From the NCBI GenBank assembly GCA_963082875.1, contig OY720102.1, positions 10,576,990-10,640,989 of the forward strand: a stretch of DNA of 64,000 nucleotides. The letters are read 5' to 3'. Origin of the DNA: Corella eumyota (Eukaryota > Chordata > Ascidiacea > Phlebobranchia > Corellidae). Shown in pieces: positions 23,908 to 36,300 of this stretch (position 1 is the first letter of the stretch; every line of letters begins with the position of its first letter). Position numbers and translations under genes: made by a program. A model generated the notes under the pieces. The model saw only the letters and a list, made by a program, of their open reading frames with translations. It was not told where the DNA came from and searched no databases.

Positions 23908-26900
23908 CTATTGGCTTTTAAATAGTACTACTTTATTAGGCTTTTGCCTAACATTTAAATATTGTAGAACAATTTGCCTAGTAAGCTCAATGGGATGATT
24001 GTTTTGGCAATCATGATCATGTAGTTGATTAAAGCTGGACTGGTTTCTTAAATTTTGCAATACATTGCTTAAGATATATATTTGCAGGTTATTTCTTACA
24101 CTAGGTTTGTGCCCATTAGCCTGGAGGTGGCGACGAAAAATTTGCTCAGTTGTGTATCCAATTTTTAAAAAATCAGGAGAGGAGTAAGTGAGTCCTCCAT
24201 TGTCTTTTATTTTAATTAAAATAAACCTAACAAATTCCGGTTGTTCACTTGTGTAGAAGGCATTTACACAACAGTTGCATATTAGAGGTTTTATTAAATT
24301 TTTTGCAACAAATCCAGATATGTATGCAGAAATTGATTCTACCATGCTGGAAAGTTGTTCGATTGAGGCTAGAGAGTAATCAGTAATCATTTTTTAACCT
24401 ATCTCAACTGAGTTAGTTGTATTTGCAAAGTTCCAAAAAATCTTTTGAGAGTTTGTAGGTAAGAAAATATTTTAGTAAACATTTTTCCTCAATATATTCT
24501 TTATAAATCAATAAAATATTTTTAATTGCTAATATATAGCCAATTACAGTGATTTTTCTTGTGCTGTATAAAGGTGTGTTGTTTTTATTCTTCAAGCTAA
24601 TTAAAACATTTTTGGTTTCCTGTAGAAAAGGTAACCAGCAACATTTGTTCCTGGGTTTCAATGGGGCTTTATATCCCTTTCCGAAAGGATTTTTAGAGTT
24701 AAAAGTATCAAAAAGCCGGTCAATAATAGTTACAAATTGTATAGTTTCTTCGCATCCCTTAAACTCTTCATATCCCAATTCCAATAAGCAGGTTAATGCT
24801 TTTGCTACAGAAGAGCTAAAAGTTTGTACGGCCAAGTTTACTTTCATTTTTTGTGTTGCAAATTCAATATGATTTTTATAAAGTTTGTTTGCTAATCTGA
24901 GCCCTTCCATGTTTTGAAGGTTGTGCAATTTATTGATTAGGTCCCACTTTATTATTCCTTTTGGAGTTTTAATAATAACTCTCTGTGATGGAAAATGTTA
25001 GAAAAACACCTAAGCTCCCCAGCATACTTTGGTAGCAACCAAATCCGTCACAAGTAAGTGAAACCACCTTTACATTATTTATGAATAAACATTTTAATGT
25101 AGTTTTAACCAGATTTGCTAAAACTAGACCAGACAAACCATCCGTAAAATAGTATGCAACAGGCACCTTAAAATTTCCATTAAGTGGAACAAGCATGAAC
25201 ACTAAAGCATTTTTTGCTATTCCTTTTGTTTCACTTTCAACATTATCACCCAGGTCAACAAAGCCAATGTTTTTATTTCCATCCCACTCAATTTTTTTTT
25301 ACAGACATCTCATCCAAAACCAAATTAAAAAGTAATTTATAATTTAGGTTGGATTGCTTATGGGTAATTGAAGCTATAGCTTCTGTAGTAATGCCTGGAA
25401 GACCTTTTATGGTGCTTAAGTTAGATGACGTCTGATGTAAAAATATGCTTCAGGCGAACATGTATAAAGGGTGGTAGCAATTTTTTTAAGAATTGGGGTG
25501 TAAATTACTTTATTATTATTTTTTTTACAAAGGTCACGGGATTGATTTAAGTTGGAGAGCAGGCTGAACGGAGGTAGTATTCGGGTTACGAGTTTGTGAA
25601 CGTTTTGTATGTTTATCTTTTTGCTATAATAAACTTTAAATTATAATACGGCTTATGATACGAAAGAATAAAAGACTCGAACGTTACATTGGAGGCCCTG
25701 CCGAGATTGTGTAGAATATTAAATTAAAATGTATTGTGCAACTTCAAGTGAAATTGGCGCACCTGAAGAATACTATAATGGAAATGAAAGCATTAGCCGA
25801 TGCGAAGATTAAGAATAAATTAAAAAGAAAATTGAAATTAAAGTCATGGTTAAAGTGATGAATACCTTTGAAAATATGAAGAAACAGTTTGAAAAATTAC
25901 AGGAAGATTTACAGCTGTTCAAGGAATGGAAAAATGAACAAGAAAGTGTAAAAAATAAAAATGAAGTAGAGCTTTCTTTGTTAAAGACCACAATGTCACT
26001 ATCAATTAATGATTTAAGGACAGAAGTTTTAAAATTAATTAAATCAAATGCTGTTGGTAATGAAACCCGGAAGAAAAAAGAAATGATCAAAACAGAAATG
26101 AAAAATAATCCGAAAATAGTGCACATACGAAGAATAATTGCAATGCCACAAAAAATTCCCCTGCAGACGCCAAGCTTAATTCGTAAAGAACAAAATCTGG
26201 ATAAAGATATAAAAAGCATTGTTTATTGGAAGAATACCGGTTTAAAACGACCAAGTTTAAACCGCTTATTCCTATTATCAACAATGGGACAGCCTTACAC
26301 TGCAGGATGGTATATTATATAGAAGATGGATTTCACCCTACAATCAATCTGAAACTTATCAATTGATTGTCCCACGATCCCTTCAACAATCTGCATTAGA
26401 CTTTACCATTAAAAATTATCACACGCCTAAAGTGGCGCTAAAACATCTGCACAGAAGGTACTACTGGTATTTTAGTAGGTCTGACGTGCTTAAATTGTTA
26501 AGAGCAGAAAATTTTACTGTGGAAGAAGAAAAAATTAATTTTAATCACAACGTGAACTCATACAAATGTTTTTTAAATGGTGAAAATGTATGGCTAAGAC
26601 AATTTGGGGATAAGCCTTGCGGTCCATATAAAGTAGTTAAACGTATTAACGATATAACATATTTAATCCGATCTGTCAAGTTTTTTCCTTATCACATAGT
26701 TAGAGACATCAGGTTAATTAAATTTCATGAATTACTTGGCAAATCTTATTAGTATTAACTTTAAACGTATAATGTTCTGTATCCTCTGATTTATTATTAA
26801 TGTTTACCGCTTTTATGTTTACTGTGTATGTTTTTGTTATATTGTAAAGCATTCCTTCATCGGGAAGGGAGGAATGTAACAAATAGCGTTATCACTTAAT

Positions 26901-27424
26901 TTGCCTTTAAATTAATGATTGGTCTGCACCCGCTGATAAGGGCGTCACGGGATTGATTTAAGTTGGAGAGCAGGCTGAACGGAGGTAGTATTCGGGTTAC
27001 GAGTTTGTGAACGTTTTGTATGTTTATCTTTTCGCTATAATAAACTTTAAATTATAATACGGCTTATGATACGAAAGAATAAAAGACTCGAACGTTACAG
27101 TATTTAACCCCCTTTAAATTTTTTCTTTGAATTGCAGAGAGTCGTTCTAGCAGCAACTTGGGAAATCTAAAAAACGTGTTACTAGACATACCACTGGAAA
27201 CTGCATTTACACTTATATATTACTAAAAACTGTATTTACACCATTTCTTTTTTTTGTGTTATCTGGTGTTATTACAAAACAAACTTACTGAACTTTATTC
27301 TATATTTGACCACTTTTAAACACCTGTGAAAACTAATAGCAGACTTCTTTATTTTTCGGCTTTTACAAGACTTGACTACACATGCAATAATATCTCTATG
27401 GGTTTGACCACCATTTCTACTCAT
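23908..27424 (-). pseudogene. P-element / THAP9-like transposase, split by an LTR element
   Basis: P-element transposases pair an N-terminal THAP DNA-binding zinc finger with a GTP-dependent RNase-H-fold nuclease. On the minus strand a THAP start lies at 27424-27289 (ACVVKSCKSRKIKKSAISFH), followed by a strong GTAAGT donor. From about 25.51 kb down come ITTEAIASITHKQSNLNYKL, LVLDEMSVKKIEWDG, GFVDLGDNVESET, FMLVPLNGNFKVPVAYYF, VKVVSLTCDGFG, the helical GCEETIQFVTIIDRLFDTFN block, and a C-terminal block with SGFVAKNLIKPLICNCC. The frame changes between 25.20 and 25.51 kb and again between 24.97 and 24.93 kb, and a stop separates the 24928-24413 and 24390-23908 stretches. A Ty3-like element (25533-27099) sits inside. 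Dead, but covering most of the protein. Confidence 0.85.
25533..27099 (+). mobile_element. Ty3/gypsy-like LTR retrotransposon fossil
   Basis: The right LTR (26875-27099, 225 bp) runs from TGTAAC to GTTACA. The left LTR is represented by its last 156 bp (25533-25688), which match the right LTR almost exactly, so the element is young. A primer-site-like TTGGAGGCCCTGCCG follows the left LTR, and a purine tract (GGGAAGGGAGGA) precedes the right one. Inside are a gag-like lysine/glutamate-rich coiled-coil stretch (~25.85-26.3 kb) and an integrase-end-like stretch (~26.36-26.75 kb, with GENVWLRQFGDKPCGPYKVV). It is broken; most of the usual pol region is not recognisable. It is inserted in the P-element-like gene. 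Confidence 0.75.
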
Positions 27425-29012
27425 TTCTTAGTAATTGTTTTGTCACTATACATACAAAGTATTATTTTTAATAATCTATTGTTTCGTTAATATAATATTT
27501 TACACGTTAAATAATTTTCAAACTTTACTATAAACCACCTGGAGTTATTACCAAGCAAATATTCGACAAATTGTATTAGAGACGCCATTGTGAAGTTGTT
27601 ATTTCGTTATTTTATGTGTAAATTTTTAGCATAAACTAATAATTCTACATGAGTTTTTATATCGTATTTCCATAGAGTGTTCGTGAAAGTGTTTTCTACA
27701 AAAACAATTTAGAGTTATAAAAATATTGTTTACTGTAAAATTCCTAACCAAAAATTGAAGGTAATACCATAAAGTTATTTACAAAAAATACTATTGCGCT
27801 TGCCTAATATGATTTAGCATTTGGGGTAGATTTTTTTGGCTGCATTAAAGGCTCGTCGTCTTAGATTTTTAGATAAAAGTTAATGTAACAAAATTATACA
27901 ACACAACACGTTTTAATTACAACTACCTTTACTCTCTATATATCTTAATGGCCTTTTTCACTTTCTTGATCCACCATCCGAACCATCAGTCTCTATATTT
28001 GAAGTTTCCATGGCCTTAAGATTTGGTAACAAAAACTTTTTACCAGTTTCTGGTATTTTTGGTTGTGATTTTTTTGCCATCACCAGCCAATATAAACCTA
28101 TTTTTTCCGTTACTTTGTTCTACGATGGATCAAAATCAATTAAATATAATAACTCTACTTTTCTGCAATTTCAGCAATCCAGCAAAAGATAGTTAAAAAA
28201 CAATAAAAATGGAGAAATCTTACACTTAAATAAACATATAACACTCGTATTAGACCACTTTTTAATACTTTGTTTTCTTTTAAACGAAAGGTTTGTTTTG
28301 GTATGTCGTTAAGTAAAACTCATAAATCAATAAAGTAACTTTAAGGTGACAGAAAAAATTAAAAACCAAAGTTTCTTACATGATGATACCATTGTCTTAA
28401 AATTTTAATTTCCAATTACACTTTTTAATTCTTTAAAGTGAAGCATATTGCGCAACACATTTCTGGTAAATAAAAAAATCCCCTTACAATATATGTTTCG
28501 AAAACAAAAATTAATTCATTAATTGTAAGCGTTCATTAATTGTAATATCATTTTAAGACCCATTTTTTTAAATCGTTTAATATTTTAGTGTGTTGTTCGT
28601 ACTATTTTTGAAAGGTTGCTATTTTAAATACCACTAAGCCACAACGCCTTGGTTACTAAAAAGTATTGATTTGCGTTTAAATGTTTTTTTAAACAAGTTG
28701 AAATTTGTTATTACTTCTAAATAATTATGCATTCCTGTGTTATATTGTCCAGGCAAGTAGTAAGCAACATAAAAAAGGTTGAATTATGGTAGGCAATATA
28801 AGAGAGTTTTGGAAATAACTTATTTAAAATGCAAACCTTTTTGATTTAACCTTAAATGACAAGATAGTTTTTTTAATGAATTATGATGTACACCAAGCTT
28901 ATTAACAAACAAATGTATTTCATTTTACTTTTTATTACCGCCTTATGTATATTTTCTGCTTATTAATTATGTAGCCAATACTTTGCATAAATAATTTTTT
29001 TTTGTTTGTATA
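27425..29012. other. Intergenic, no recognised gene
   Basis: This is probably the upstream part of the P-type element followed by unassigned sequence. A short minus-strand frame at 28080-27958 (40 aa, starting MAKKSQPKIPETGKKFLLPN) has a protein-like, basic-then-acidic composition, but neither splice partners nor a family could be identified. A scrap resembling the tRNA-like relics lies near 28.64 kb. Confidence 0.35.
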
Positions 29013-29229
29013 TGTTAAATACGCGCTAATATGTTTATCCTCAATTTTGAATCGTATTGCGGTTAATACTCTCATGCAATGTATTGCACCACATGTCGTA
29101 AAATAACTTTCTAGAACAGTCATTAGAACTGATTGTTATCAAAGTAAATCGTTATAATTTGGAAGAATTTTTATGTAAATTAGTTTTTACTGATATAATA
29201 GTTCATTGTTAATCACGGCGGATCTTTCA
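29013..29229 (+). repeat. 5' LTR of the broken BEL/Pao element
   Basis: 217 bp, TGTTAAAT to CTTTCA, co-linear with the LTR at 36527-36743 with a few substitutions. Confidence 0.9.
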
Positions 29230-32200
29230 TTGACTGATTGGAATTTCTGGTAATTATTTTTTGTTCTTTGTAGTGTAAATATGTTACTAATCTGTTTTTT
29301 AAATGTTTAAAATATGTCATAATCTTTAACCACGTGCAAAACTGGCCAATAACATACATAGTCTTGGGGTATCTTAACAGTGTTTTTTAATGTTTTTTAT
29401 AACACCCTTTTAGAACTGTGATTGTTCACTTGGGTAGTACTGTTGGTTGACACTGTTTTTCTGTTAGATCTTACTGACTGGATATCAGGTATTTTAATAT
29501 TGCTGTATTGTTAACTGCTATTTGTGTTATTTGATGTAGACTGTAATTTCTTATTTTTAACATGCTTGCCTACTATTGCAGTAAGTAAGCAGCTTACCTT
29601 ATTGTGTCACAACTGCCCATTAAGAGTTGAACACCTTTTTTAATAACTGGTATGTTTTTATTGATACTTGTAAATTTTGTTAATGGATCTACTTTTATGC
29701 CAAATAACCTGTTATTAATGCATATAGACTAACGTTAGGTTTTTTATTCTTCTAGTATTCACTACTGTTATTGTATCACTGTTTTTGCCGAATTTGCCAG
29801 TATTTTTGAGTGGTTAGCATACTGTGTTGGTAAGCTTAATTTGTGCCTTACTATAGTTAATACCTGTGTAGTTATTGTTATCATATTTTTTGTATATTCA
29901 CACGCGTTATTCGTTTCTTTTAGAAATTTCGGGTACTAATTCTTGAACGTGGATGAAATTTGTGTGCCATTATTCGTGTTAAATACATGTAAACGAAGTG
30001 GTTTTTTATCCAAGAAGAGTTATTGCTGTAGTGTGCCTCTAAGCGCTACTTACTTTATAAGGCAAACGGCTATAGGCAGTTACAAATTTGTTGCCATATT
30101 AAATACTCCAGCATTTGACCACTAGGTGCTAGCTAAAGAGTATTTAACATCGTTTCAACACATTGTACATTGTTGGTGTTGAATTTTGAATCATTTGGTG
30201 TCTGATTGACTGAGTTTATCATCATGTCAAAATCTGTGTCACATGCTGATCTTGTGTTGTCACAACAAGAGCGTCGCAGTGTAAAGCGACTTTTGGAAAC
30301 ATTACAAGGCTTTTATACGCGGGCTGAAAGCCTAATGCTAAAGCCACAAGGGGCAAGTGCCTTAAAGCTGTTGCTACTCGAAATTAATGAATGCTACAAT
30401 AAAATAATGTCCTTATGTGAGGAAGTGGCGGAAGAGGATTCTATGCCTGATACAAACTCTAAGAAAGAAGATGTTGTGACTTCAAAGGGAGAGTTTGATG
30501 CTCGTGTCTCTCAATGGCTGGAAAAGGTTGAACAAAGGGGTGTGCATGATGCTGTTAGCGTAAGAAGCATACGCAGTCGCCGGACTCACTCGTCAGTTAG
30601 TACTTCTTCGTCTCGAAGGAGGGTAAAGGCGTTGAACACCAGATCAGTGGCTCTGCAGCTTGATGCAGAACGCGCAGCCGAACAGGCTGAGAAGGAAAAG
30701 AGGCAACTCGAAGATGAGCGCCTAGCCCTAGAAAGAGAAGCAGAAGAAAAGCGGCTTGCTTTGAAACGAGAAGAAGAAGCAAAGAAAGAGAGGCAGAGGA
30801 AAAACGTCTTGCATTAGAACGACGCCAACGTGAGGCAGAACAAGATCGAATCATGCGAGAGAACGACATAAAAAGAGAAATGATTTTAATCGAACATGAG
30901 AGGGAGGAAGAATTGTCTTGCATGTCTGAGATGTCCTCAATCCGTGGTGAGAGGATTGCTAAGGCTAGATTACCTAAGATAGAGAGCCAACCTGTCCTTG
31001 AAGCGAAACAGACGGAAAAGGTTATGCCTACACATGATAGACAGCCACTTCCATTCTTTACTGAACCGTTAAGGCAATTGAAAAGGTCACCCCCAGTCTT
31101 GAGAAAGGTTACGGAACACAATTTTAAGTCAGAGATTGGAGAGCGGTTTTTACCTAAGCCACAAATTGCTCAATTTAATGGTGATCCACTGGAATATCGA
31201 ACATTCATGATTAAATTTGATTCCCTTATTGGTGCCCGGCTTGCTGGTGACAAAACCTTGGCTCTTGTTTATTTAATTCAACATTGCGAGAAGCATGTTG
31301 CTGACCTTTTAATTCCTTACTCTGATGACACAATTAACGGGTATGATTTGGCGCGCCAGTGCCTTGAGTTCGAATTCGGATCTGCTCATAGAATAGCCAA
31401 AGCATGTGAGCGAAGTCTACACGAAATATCTAGTATTATTGATGACAAACCAGAATCTTTGCGTCGACTGTCTGTTAAGATTCAGAAATGTTTAAGTGCC
31501 CTTCAAGAAGTGCAATCAGCATCTGTTTTGGATACGGTTGATTTTATTAGTTCAATTGTGCGGAAATTGCCGCCAAATTTACAGGAAGACTGGATAAAAT
31601 ACTCTGCTGAAGTTGAGGCAAAGGCAGGGTACTATGCTAGGTTCAATGATTTCGCGGAATTCATATTTCATTGTTCGAAGACTCTCAATTCTACTTATGG
31701 GCGAAGTTTGCGCTCTGGATCTGGAAAAAGACAAAAGAATATACTTCAACGTCGGGGTGGTGGAGTGCACAGCACTGAAGTGTCTGTGGCTACTCCGGAA
31801 GAGTCAAATAAGTCTGCTTGCAATGTTAGCAAGTTTAAGCCAATTTGTGTGGTCTGCAAAAAAGCCCATTATCTTGGCCAGTGCTATGAATTTCGAGGGA
31901 AATCTCTCCAGGAAAGAAGAGACCTTGTAAAGAATTCAAGGCTGTGTTTTTGCTGTCTCAATCCTGGGCATTTTAGCAGGAATTGCATAAAGAAGAAGTT
32001 GTGCTCGATAAAGGGATGTAAGAGTGATGGACATCATTGGACTTTACATCCAGACGAAAAGAAATCTTTAATCATGCAAGAGGGCGCTGCCGAGGCTTCT
32101 GTAAACTCGGTTGCTATGGGAGATACAGCATGTTGTCTAAATGTTGTGCCTGTTGTGTTTTTTTCTAATGGAAGGGAGTTCAAGACATATGCGTTTCTTG

Positions 32201-35200
32201 ATCCTGGCTCCTCGGCATCATTTTGCATCCCAGAGCTAGTTCAGAACCTTAAATTGTAGGGAAAAGCATGTAATCTGTGGTTGAAGACAGTGAACGGAGA
32301 CAAGCTAGAAAAAACACAGACCTTCTCCTTTAAGGTGCGCTCAATGGATCGGGCATTTGATGCAGTCATGTCTCTCCAGGATGTAGTGATGGTGCCATCA
32401 ATTCCAGCTTCTCCTAACCCTTTGCCCGAGGACTTTAATTCACAGCGGTATGACTATCTTAAAAATTTTTCGTTTCCTTTCATTGATCAGGGAAGGGTTA
32501 CACTTCTGCTCGGAGCAAACCTTGCCGAGGTTCATGAATGGAAGGTCGTCGCCTCTGGAAGCAGTTGTAATGATCCGACAATCATGAAGTCAAAATTGGG
32601 ATTGTCGCTTGTTGGGGGTCAGAGGTCATTATCGACAGCTGCTATGAATAATGTGGTGGTGACAAAGAGTTTGGAAAGTGAACTGTCACAGCCATTTGGG
32701 TCCAGTGTTGTATGTGAGATAGGAAGAGACCAGTCTGCAGAGGATCGCCAAGTCTTCCAGATGTTAAAGGATACGGTTAGGATGGTGGATGGTCACTATT
32801 GCCTACCACTTCCATGGAAAAGTTCCAAAGTTGAGTTGCCTGACAACATGTCATCTGCCCATAACCGTCTGAGATCCCTCCAGAGAAGATTTGCCAAGGA
32901 TGGGGAGCTAATGGTGAAATATCATAAGAAGATGCAATCGTATATAGACAGTAACTATGCGGAAGAAATTAAACTCAGGGATTGTGTTAGTTCTGGTCGT
33001 GTGTGGTATCTTCCTCACCATCCTGTGGTAAAGCCCAACAAGATCAGAATTGTTTTTGATTGTGCTTCGGTCTGTTCAGGTGTTTCTTTAAATGACATGC
33101 TGTTCAGTGGGCCAGATCTAGTGAATTCGCTGGTTGGTGTGCTACTTCGTTTTCGGAAAAATCGAATAGCAATCGCTAGTGACATCAAGGAAATGTTTCA
33201 TCAAGTTCGTGTTGCAGCTGATGACAGAGATGCATTTCGGTTTTTGTGGTGGCCAGGTGGCGATATGAGCAAGGATCCTGTGCCACATCGGATGTTGGTT
33301 CATTTGTTCGGAAGTCGAAGTTCTCCTTCTATCGCTGCTTTTTGTCTAAGGCAAGTTGCTGTTGAATTTGGGCATTTATTTCCGCCAGAGACTTCTATTG
33401 TGGTAAGAAAAAACTTCTATGTTGACGATTGCTTGTTATCGGTGCAGACAGAAGAGGAGGGTATCGCAATAGCTGCTAATTTAAAAGAGCTGTTATTAAA
33501 GGCAGGATTTGTGCTAACAAAGTGGTTATGCAACAGTCAGGCTGTGATGGACTCGTTGCCAGCAGAAAGTCATGCTAAATGCTTAACGGAATTGTCGCTA
33601 GGCGATGACGTAGAGGAAAAGGTGCTCGGGGTTCATTGGTCAGTTTCAGGGGACAGATTCGAGTTTAAGGTTCGACCAAAGGAAAACAGTTACACTCGAA
33701 GAGGAATTCTATCTACAATAAATTCTTTGTTTGATCCCTTAGGGTTTGTGGCTCCAGTGGTGTTAGAGGCCAGAAAGCTGCAACGCAACTTTATCGAACA
33801 GGGACTTGGTTGGGATGAGGCCATTAATAATGAAGATGTTGTGTTATGGGAAAACTGGCTGGAGCAACTTCATGTTCTCAGGGAGGTTAGGATTAGGCGC
33901 TGCCTGGAGCCAACAATAAATGTTGAGCAAGAAATTAACAAACGAGAAATACATATATTTTCGGATGCTTCGCTGGAAGGGTATGGTGCTGTGGCCTACT
34001 TGAGAACAGAAAATTGTATTGGTGAAATCGATTGTGTCTTTCTGATGGAAAAAGCCTTGCTATCAAAAAAGGGTGCTATGACAATACCGAGGATGGAACT
34101 GACTGCAGCGTTATTGGCAGCCAGAATGTCATCTTTACTAAGGGACGAACTCCAGTTAACTTGTAATGTAATTTTTTGGTGTGATTCAGAGGCAGTATTG
34201 CATTGCATCAGAAATCGAAAACGCAGATTTAAGATATTCTTTGCACATCGTTTGGAGGAGATAGGAAGAACAACAAGTGTCGAGTCTTAGCGACATGTTC
34301 CTGGAAATTTTAACCCAGCAGACCAGGCGTCAAGGGGGCTAGGTGCAAAAGCGTTTGTCAAATCAGGTCTGTGGGTTAAAGGACCACAATTTCTAAAGTT
34401 CTCTGAAGATTTTTCTCTGAAAAAAAAAAGATGAAATCAAAGGCAGTAGAAGTGCATGCTGAAGTTGCTAATGAAGTTGTAAGCAATCATGCAGAGATCA
34501 GTGATCTTAAAGGGGGTGCCACACAGAGGTTAATCTGTCATTTCTCCGATTTGAACCGTTTAAAGGTGGCAGTTTCATGGATATTGCGATTTGGCAATTT
34601 TCTTGCCCAAAAGGCAATTGGAGAAGACAAACCGGAACCGAGGATTCAAGTGTCTGAACTTAAAGGCTGTCGAAGGATCTTTGGTGAAGTATGAACAAGT
34701 CAAATATTTCTGTGGAATTATAAGTTCGCTAATGAAAAAGCAAGGCAGTGGACGAGTGAACGTGCCTAAATGGCTGAAAAGGCTCAACCCTTTTGTGGAA
34801 GGCGGAGTTTTGCGGGTTGGTGGACGTCTAGATGAAGCGCCAATCTCGTATGATCAGAGGCATCCTGCAATCTTGCCCTGCGATTTGCATGTTACCAGGT
34901 TGTTCGTGAAGGAGGCACATCAGAGATGTGGCCATTCTGGATTTCATCACACTGGCACGCTGTTAAGAGAAAAGTACTGGTTGGAGAAAAGCAAGCATAG
35001 TAATCCGGAAGGTTATTGGCCAATGCGTTGGGTGTCGTCGTCGATACGGGAAATCTGGGGAACAGTTTATGGCTGATTTGCCATATGCTCGCCTTCGTGT
35101 AGGTGAAAGTCCCTTTAGTCACGTCGGGGGCCTTTATTGGTAAAACAAGGAAGAAGTGAGGTGAAAAGGTGGGGAGCAATCTTCACATGTATGACTACTC

Positions 35201-35999
35201 GAGCTGTCCATCTGGAAGTGGCATTTGGTCTCTCCTCTGATGAATTTCTGTTGGTCTTTAGACGCTTTACTATGATGCGTGGTTGTGTTACACACATTTA
35301 TTCAGACAATGGCACAAATTTTATAGGAGCCGAGAAGATTATGAAGGATGCAATAAGGGGTTGGAATCAGTCATTGATTGTAGATGAGTTTCGGCAAAAG
35401 GGGATTGTCTGGAAATTCAATCCACCAGGCGCAAGTCATTTTGGGGGGAGCTGGGAAAGACAAATTCGATCGGTAAGAAGAATTCTTCTATCTTTGGCAA
35501 TGGGGAGAACTCGCTCGGATTCAACCTTAATGACGTTGTTTGTTGAAGTGGCAGCAATGATAAACTCAAGGCCACTTACACCTTTATCCTTTGCCCCTGG
35601 AAGTCAAAAGCCTTTGACTCCCAGTGATTTGTTGCTGTTGAGACCACCTTCGGTTTTGCCACCAGTTGTCACTACAGATCGGGATTGTTATGCTGCTGCT
35701 CGCTGGAGGCAAATTCAAAGACTTTCTGATCACTTCTGGAATAGGTTTGTGAAGGAGTATTTGCCATCTATTGCAATCCGTCCAAAATGGAGGGAGCAGC
35801 GCAGAAATTTTGCAGTGGGTGACATTGTGGCTATTGTTGACGACGGTCTGCCCAGAGGTCAATGGAAAATGGGCAGGATTTTAGAAGTTTTTTCGGACAA
35901 GGTCGGATTCGTTAGATCAGTCTTTGTGAGAATTGGTCATTCTCACGTCCGGAGACCAATTACAAAACTGTGTCTTCTTGTGGAAGCAGATGGAGGTCC

Positions 36000-36300
36000 C
36001 TCCAATGAAGGAAACCCAGAGATAAGGCCTGGTGCCTCCCGTGAAGGGAACCAGGAGATGAGGATGGGTGCATCCCATGAAGGAAACCCAGAGATAAGGC
36101 CTGGTGCCTCCCGTGAAGGGAACCAGGAGATGAGGATGGGTGCATCCCATGAAGGAAACCCAGAGATAAGGCCTGGTGCCTCCCGTGAAGGGAACCAGGA
36201 GATGAGGATGGGTGCATCCCATGAAGGAAACCCAGAGATAAGGCCTGGTGCCTCCCGTGAAGGGAACCAGGAGATGAGGATGGGTGCATCCCATGAAGGG
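36000..36300 (+). repeat. 72-bp coding tandem repeat in the BEL/Pao tail
   Basis: About four units of 72 bp, each made of two related 36-bp halves, encode alternating NPEIRPGASREG and NQEMRMGASHEG motifs after the integrase C-terminal domain. Because 72 is a multiple of three, open frames also run through it on the other strand; these are artefacts. The young BEL/Pao element at 38.2 kb lacks this tail. Confidence 0.9.

Noticed and set aside
28010-28192. Plus-strand 60-codon ORF and minus-strand MAKKSQPKIPETGKK frame as small genes
   Set aside because: Short, no splice partners or family matches; the minus-strand frame is kept only as a note in the intergenic entry.
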